Assembly: GCF_023208195.1 (NCBI RefSeq)
Contig: NZ_CP060034.1
Location: forward strand, 1,736,001-1,800,000
DNA: 64,000 bases
Source: Nocardioides sp. InS609-2
GTDB taxonomy: Bacteria > Actinomycetota > Actinomycetes > Propionibacteriales > Nocardioidaceae
Direction of reading: 5' to 3'
Position numbers and translations under genes: made by a program. Numbering within the stretch: the stretch's first letter is position 1; each line of letters begins with the position of its first letter. The notes under the pieces were generated by a model. It did not search any database and had not been told where the DNA came from. It saw only the letters and a list, made by a program, of their open reading frames with translations. Positions 59,556-64,000 of the stretch are shown here, piece by piece.

Positions 59556-60634
59556 TGCGCGAGCGGATCAGCGGACTGTGGCAGCACTCCACCCTCGCGC
59601 GGCACCTGATCGGCGCCGGGGCGGCGCTGTTGGTGGTGATCGCGGTCATGGAGAGCGTGTCGGAGTTCCGGAGCATCCAGCTCGCGTCGATGGCCTACCT
59701 CGGCATTGCCGCCGGCGGGCTCACCGTGCTCACCGGGCTCAACGGCCAGATCTCGCTGGGCCACGGCGCGCTCATGGCCTTCGGCGCCTACACCGCTGCG
59801 CTGCTGCTGCCCGACCGCGAGTCGTCGACCCCGCTGGTGCTGGTGATCATCGCCGCCGTGCTGGTCACCCTTGTCGTCGGCATCGCCGTCGGGGTAGCCG
59901 CCGCCCGGTTGCACGGGCCCTACCTCGCCGGCGCGACCCTGGCCCTGGCGGTCGCAGTGCCCGGGATCGCGCTCTTCTTCAAGGAGACGCTCGGCGGTGA
60001 GCAGGGGCTGCGCGTGGTGATGCCGGACATCCCCGAATGGGTGCTCAACACCGCCTTCTTCGTCACCGGCAGCGAGCTCAGCCGCAGCCGGTACGTCGCG
60101 TACATCGCCTGGTTGACACTGATCGTCGTCTTCACGCTGCTCGCAAACCTGGCGCGCAGCCGGGTCGGGCGCCGGTGGCGCGCCGTACGCGACGACGAGG
60201 TCTCCGCCGAGCTCGCCGGCATCGACCTGGGCCGCGCGCGCGTCTCCGCGTTCATGGTCAGCGCCGCCGCTGCGGGTGCGGCCGGGGCGATGCTGGCCTT
60301 CACCGTCAAGCTGGCCGCGCCGAGCGCATTCAGCCTGACGCTCAGCCTCACCCTGCTGGCGGCCGTCGTACTTGGGGGACTGGGCAGCCTCACCGGAGCA
60401 CTCATCGGTGCCGCCCTGCTGACGTTCCTGCCAGGAGTCGTCACCGACATCGGCGTCGGCTCCGGCCTCAGCGACATCCGGGCGGCCGAGCTCGCGCCGC
60501 TCGTCTACGGCCTCGTCATGGTCGCGGTGATCCTGGTGGCCCCGGCCGGCATCGTCGGCAGTCTCCGCGGCCTGATCGCGCGCTCGCGCAAGACAAACCC
60601 CCTCACCACCACCTCGAAAGGAACATCATCATGA
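59555..60634 (+). CDS. livM: Branched-chain amino acid-type ABC permease (LivM-like)
   Basis: A 359-residue permease with the LivM block GLNGQISLGHGALMAFGAY, the coupling segment RDDEVSAELAGIDLGRAR and about nine helices. ATG 59555 overlaps the livH stop (TGATG), and its end overlaps the binding-protein start (ATGA). The tail RSRKTNPLTTTSKGTSS is short and polar. Confidence 0.93.
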   Translation: MRERISGLWQHSTLARHLIGAGAALLVVIAVMESVSEFRSIQLASMAYLGIAAGGLTVLTGLNGQISLGHGALMAFGAYTAALLLPDRESSTPLVLVIIAAVLVTLVVGIAVGVAAARLHGPYLAGATLALAVAVPGIALFFKETLGGEQGLRVVMPDIPEWVLNTAFFVTGSELSRSRYVAYIAWLTLIVVFTLLANLARSRVGRRWRAVRDDEVSAELAGIDLGRARVSAFMVSAAAAGAAGAMLAFTVKLAAPSAFSLTLSLTLLAAVVLGGLGSLTGALIGAALLTFLPGVVTDIGVGSGLSDIRAAELAPLVYGLVMVAVILVAPAGIVGSLRGLIARSRKTNPLTTTSKGTSS

Positions 60635-61977
60635 AACGCACATCTCGGCTCGCGGTCCCACTGGTCGCCGGCGTCATCACCTCGCTGGTGCTGGCCGGGT
60701 GCGGCGCGGGTGGCCGTGACGACAGCGACAGCAGCGGCGACAGCGGCGGCGGCGGCGCCACCGACGTCGGCATCACCGATGACTCGATCACCCTCGGCGC
60801 GCACTTCCCGCTGACCGGCGTTGCTGCGCCCGGCTACAGCGAGATCCCCACCGGCGCGAAGGCGTACTTCGACTACGTCAACGCCGCGGGTGGCATCAAC
60901 GGTCGCAAGATCGAGTACATCGTCAAGGACGACGGCTACAACCCCACCAACACCACCGCCGTCACCAACGAGCTGGTGCTGCAGGACGAGATCTTCGCGA
61001 TGGTCGGCGGGCTCGGCACCCCCACGCACAGCGCCGTCGTCGACTTCCTCAATGAAGAGAAGGTGCCCGACGTGTTCGTGTCGTCCGGCTCGCTCCAGTG
61101 GGGTGACGACGTGGAGAGCAAGCCCTACACGTTCGGCTGGCAGCCCGACTACGAGATCGAGGGCAAGATCATCGGCCAGTACATCGCCGAGAACATGCCC
61201 GATGCGAAGGTCGGCCTGTTCCTGCAGGACGACGACTTCGGCGAGGACGGCGAGAAGGGTGTGCGGCAGTACGTCGACGACCAGATCGTCGGCGTCGAGC
61301 GCTACACGTCGGGCAACACCGACGTGGGCCCGCAGATCGCCGGTCTGCAGGCCTCCGGCGCCGACCTGGTGCTGGGCTTCAACACCCCGTCGTACACCGC
61401 GTTGAGCCAGCTCGTCGCGCTCAAGCTCGGCTACGACCCGCAGTGGTACTACAGCAACGTCGGCTCCGACCCCACGCTCGTCGGCTCACTGCTCTCGCGC
61501 TTCTCCGAGGGTGCCGTCGAGGGTGACGACAACTCGCTCAACGGTGTGCTGACCTCGGAGTACATCCCCGGCGTCGACGCTCCGGACGACCCGTGGGTCC
61601 AGCTGTGGCAGAAGGTGTGGGACGAGCAGGGCAGCGACGGCGAGCTCAGCAACTACCGCATCTACGGCATGTCCCAGGCCTACGCGTTCGTGCAGGTTCT
61701 GCAGGCGGCGGGCGAGGACCTCACCCGCGACGGTCTCGTCGAGACGCTCGAGGAGGTCGGCCAGGACCTCGACGGCCCACAGCTCGCGCCGTACCGCTTC
61801 ACCGCCGACAGCCACCTGGGCATCTCCGGCCTGAGCATCATCGAGATCCAGAAGGGTGTCGGCGAGCCCCTGACCCCGGTGCTGACCACCGACATCGGTG
61901 ACGCCGAGATCACCGAGGCCGACGCCGCCCAGGCCGAGGACTCGCCGCCGGAGAGCGGGATCCCCGAGGCGCCGTAA
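60631..61977 (+). CDS. livK: ABC transporter substrate-binding lipoprotein (LivK-like)
   Basis: A 448-residue surface lipoprotein with lipobox VLAGC (Cys24), a Ser/Gly/Asp linker, then a type 1 periplasmic-binding fold beginning SITLGAHFPLTG and containing GAKAYFDYVNAAGGINGRKIEY. This resembles amino-acid or short-chain amide binding proteins (Peripla_BP_6). The start ATG 60631 has GAAAGGAAC upstream. It is last in the operon and followed by a strong terminator. Confidence 0.92.
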   Translation: MKRTSRLAVPLVAGVITSLVLAGCGAGGRDDSDSSGDSGGGGATDVGITDDSITLGAHFPLTGVAAPGYSEIPTGAKAYFDYVNAAGGINGRKIEYIVKDDGYNPTNTTAVTNELVLQDEIFAMVGGLGTPTHSAVVDFLNEEKVPDVFVSSGSLQWGDDVESKPYTFGWQPDYEIEGKIIGQYIAENMPDAKVGLFLQDDDFGEDGEKGVRQYVDDQIVGVERYTSGNTDVGPQIAGLQASGADLVLGFNTPSYTALSQLVALKLGYDPQWYYSNVGSDPTLVGSLLSRFSEGAVEGDDNSLNGVLTSEYIPGVDAPDDPWVQLWQKVWDEQGSDGELSNYRIYGMSQAYAFVQVLQAAGEDLTRDGLVETLEEVGQDLDGPQLAPYRFTADSHLGISGLSIIEIQKGVGEPLTPVLTTDIGDAEITEADAAQAEDSPPESGIPEAP

Positions 61978-61994
61978 CCAACGCGCGATTCCGA

Positions 61995-62035
61995 ACAGTC
62001 CGCAGGACCTCCCGGCCGGGGAACCTGCGGACTGT
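61995..62035. terminator. Terminator between liv operon and GNAT gene
   Basis: ACAGTCCGCAGG (61995-62006) pairs perfectly with CCTGCGGACTGT (62024-62035) over a 17-nt loop, between the stops of the convergent livK and GNAT genes; it can serve both. Confidence 0.75.
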
Positions 62036-62041
62036 CCGGCA

Positions 62042-63067
62042 TCAGGGCTGGGTCAGCCGCTTCTGGAACTCCGCCAGCCGGGCCACCGGCTCGAACCCGA
62101 GCCGCTCGTTGACGCCGATCATGTGCGCGTTGACCTCGGCGTTGAAGGTGGTCAGCCGGGTGATGTCGGGCCGCTCGCGCTGCAGCAGCAACAGGTTCGC
62201 GACCTTGACCGCCAGTCCGAGGCGGTGGCCGCGGTCGGCGCGGCGTACGAGCGTGCCCCACTGGTAGGCGCGACCGGGCTCGTGGATCGTGGTGACGAGA
62301 TCGGAGTAGGCGACGACCTCGCCGGCCGCGTCGAGCGCGACGGTGTTGTAGCGGGTGCGGCCCTGGCGCGCCACGCTCGTTTCGCCCTCACGGAGCGCAT
62401 CCAGGTCGACCACCTCGGGCTCGCGTTCGAGCTCTCCCAGCGGGGCCTCGGTCATCAGGCTGGAGGAGAGCGTCATCCAGCTCAGTGCGATGTCTTGGGG
62501 GATGTCGCCGACCCAGGAGCGCAGCTGGTACGACGCGTGGTGCGGGGTCGCCTCAGCCGCCAGCTGGGCCAGCAGGGCGTCGGACACCGGCAGGTCGAGC
62601 TCGCGCTCGACGTCGCTGAGACCGAAGCGGTAGTCGTGCCGTTGCGCGAACTCGACTGCGGGCACGCCGTCGCCAGCGCTGCCCGCGGCGTACGGGAAGG
62701 TGGCCTCGGAGTCGAGGCGGGACCGACCGTGGCTGCGGGCCACGTCCTCGAGAACCTCCAGCATCGCGCTGCCGTGGCCGCGTCGCCGCGCCTCCGGCAG
62801 CGTGTGCACCTCGACGGCGGCGGAGTCGAGGTTGTCCATCAGCGACGTGGCGACGGAGCCGGACACGACGACTTCGCCGTCCGCCAGTCCGACGTAGCCC
62901 GCCGACCAGCGTCGTCGGTTCGGCTCCATCGTGACCCTCAGCTCGGGCAGCGTCCAGCAGGTGTGGAACCGGCCGACCTCGTGCTCGCTCGCGGCAAGGT
63001 ACGTCGCGTGCCACTGGGCGAAGAGCTCTTCGTCGGCGAGCGCGACCGCACGGATCTCGAGACTCAT
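62042..63067 (-). CDS. Double-domain GNAT acetyltransferase
   Basis: A 341-residue protein with two GNAT-like halves. The first carries VEVHTLPEARRRGHGSAML, and the second YQWGTLVRRADRGHRLGLAVK followed by NAEVNAHMIGVNERLGFEPV. The two-domain plan resembles mycothiol synthase and related tandem GNATs, but MshD-specific features are not evident. ATG 63067 overlaps the ABC-F stop (ATGA), so the two are coupled. The substrate is unknown. Confidence 0.87.
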   Translation of the reverse strand: MSLEIRAVALADEELFAQWHATYLAASEHEVGRFHTCWTLPELRVTMEPNRRRWSAGYVGLADGEVVVSGSVATSLMDNLDSAAVEVHTLPEARRRGHGSAMLEVLEDVARSHGRSRLDSEATFPYAAGSAGDGVPAVEFAQRHDYRFGLSDVERELDLPVSDALLAQLAAEATPHHASYQLRSWVGDIPQDIALSWMTLSSSLMTEAPLGELEREPEVVDLDALREGETSVARQGRTRYNTVALDAAGEVVAYSDLVTTIHEPGRAYQWGTLVRRADRGHRLGLAVKVANLLLLQRERPDITRLTTFNAEVNAHMIGVNERLGFEPVARLAEFQKRLTQP

Positions 63068-64000
63068 CGCGCCCGCTCCACGCGGCCCTCGTCCCACACG
63101 GGGCCGTCGGACTCGTAGACCGCGCCGTCGCCGCCGTACACCAGGAAGCGGTCGAAGGAGCGCGCGAACCAGCGGTCGTGGGTGACCGCGAGGACGGTGC
63201 CGTCGAACGCGGCCAGGCCGACCTCGAGGGCCTCGGCACTCTGTACGTCGAGGTTGTCGGTGGGCTCGTCGAGCAGCAGCAGGGTCGCGCCGGAGAGCTC
63301 CAGCAGCAGGATCTGGAAGCGTGCCTGCTGGCCGCCCGACAGCGACTCGAAGTTCTGCTCCCCCGCGTGCGCGAGCTCGTAGCGGTCGAGAACGCGGGCA
63401 GCCTGCTCGCGGCCCATGCCGTTGCGCCCATCTGCAGAGCCGTCGCCACGATGAAGTACGTCGAGCAGCGTGCGGCCGCGCAGCTCGGGATGCTCGTGGG
63501 TCTGCACGAACCAGCCGGGGCGCACGCGCGCGCCGAGCTTGGCCTTGCCGGTGTGGTCGACCGGCTTGATGGCCACCTCACCGACGGGCTGGTGCTCGAT
63601 GTCGGGGTCGCTGCCACCGGCTGCCAGCAGCCGCAGGAAGTGCGACTTGCCGGAGCCGTTGGAGCCGAGCACGGCGACCCGCTCGCCGTACCAGACCTCA
63701 AGGTCGAACGGCTTCATCAGTCCGCTCAGCTCGAGGTCGGTGCAGACGACGGCGCGCTTGCCGGTGCGGCCGCCCTTGAGGCGCATCTTGACCTGCTGCT
63801 CGCGCGGCTGCTCCGTGGGCGGACCGGCCTCCTCGAACTTGCGGAGGCGCGTCTGGGCGGCCTGGTAGCGGCTGGCCAGACCGTCGTTGTAGGCGGCCTT
63901 CTGCTTGTACATCAGCACCAGCGCCTTGAGTTTGGACAGCTCCTCGTCCCAGCGTCTGCGCAGCTCCTCGAAGCGCAGGAACCGCTCCTCCCTCGCCTGG
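63064..64000 (-). CDS. ABC-F family ATPase, 3' part only
   Basis: The C-terminal 311 residues or so of a soluble two-domain ABC-F protein (ribosome-associated, translation rescue or antibiotic protection). Visible are an end of the inter-domain coiled linker rich in Arg/Glu/Lys (LRKFEEAG region), then the second ATPase domain with Walker A GSNGSGKSHFLRLL, signature LSGGQQARFQ, Walker B LLLLDEPTDNLD and TVLAVTHDRWF. The first ATPase domain is beyond base 64000. It is followed by the coupled double-GNAT gene. Confidence 0.92.
   Translation of the reverse strand, partial: QAREERFLRFEELRRRWDEELSKLKALVLMYKQKAAYNDGLASRYQAAQTRLRKFEEAGPPTEQPREQQVKMRLKGGRTGKRAVVCTDLELSGLMKPFDLEVWYGERVAVLGSNGSGKSHFLRLLAAGGSDPDIEHQPVGEVAIKPVDHTGKAKLGARVRPGWFVQTHEHPELRGRTLLDVLHRGDGSADGRNGMGREQAARVLDRYELAHAGEQNFESLSGGQQARFQILLLELSGATLLLLDEPTDNLDVQSAEALEVGLAAFDGTVLAVTHDRWFARSFDRFLVYGGDGAVYESDGPVWDEGRVERAR

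Overview
The window is chromosomal DNA from a high-GC actinobacterium, most likely a member of the Nocardioidaceae (Nocardioides-like). The evidence is strongly GC-rich third codon positions, frequent GTG starts, a mycothiol-type formaldehyde dehydrogenase, a His-rich GroEL1-type chaperonin with CIRCE operators, guaB/guaB3/choD-like/guaA in one stretch, and short palindromic intergenic repeats that I associate from memory with this family. The genus is an inference. No tRNA, rRNA, CRISPR array, intact insertion sequence or prophage was seen.

Region by region: (1) 1-13.8 kb is a purine and redox block: a truncated ROK gene, a VOC protein, guaA, a GMC (ChoD-like) oxidase translationally coupled to a succinic-semialdehyde dehydrogenase, divergent lhgO, guaB3 with a TetR gene, a cupin, guaB, a Bcr/CflA pump and a frameshifted ACT-GNAT gene. 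(2) 13.9-18.6 kb holds a YihY protein, groES-groEL1 under two CIRCE operators and a THUMP-like methyltransferase. (3) 18.7-29 kb holds exported GH6 and GH3 enzymes, the mscR/MBL mycothiol pair, an ECF sigma factor coupled to two membrane or lipoprotein beta-propeller-like paralogues, a lipoprotein beside its truncated paralogue, and a WXG100-like pair whose second member is a very Gly-rich protein.

(4) 29-43 kb is a dense housekeeping block on the minus strand: tsaD, then glmS-acpS-LysM-nnr-alr-hydrolase-(GNAT-tsaE)-tsaB-rimI, mostly with 1-4 nt overlaps, then glmM and rplM-rpsI. coaA is divergent, and a degraded acetyltransferase-like gene contains a 14-nt poly-C run. (5) 43.4-51.3 kb holds gltA, a HEAT-repeat protein, a DUF222/HNH endonuclease carrying an in-frame palindromic element, a small protein resembling the GyrA coiled coil, an MFS/MarR divergon and a second YihY protein. 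(6) 51.4-64 kb holds a cyclase, an acyl-CoA synthetase, a MOSC protein, an HtrA protease, a PucR regulator divergent from a complete branched-chain-amino-acid-type ABC operon (livG-F-H-M-K), a double-GNAT protein and the 3' part of an ABC-F gene.

Functional links: GuaB, GuaB3 and GuaA handle IMP/XMP/GMP; GlmS and GlmM feed UDP-GlcNAc synthesis; TsaB, TsaD and TsaE make t6A in tRNA; MscR and its MBL partner handle formaldehyde via mycothiol. The most unusual items are a 45-nt palindromic repeat family with two clear and one possible copy, a second palindrome family that has entered a coding sequence in frame, the GNAT-TsaE fusion, a paralogue family of sigma-linked propeller proteins with a distant pseudogene, and an orphan WXG-like/Gly-rich pair without a visible type VII apparatus.
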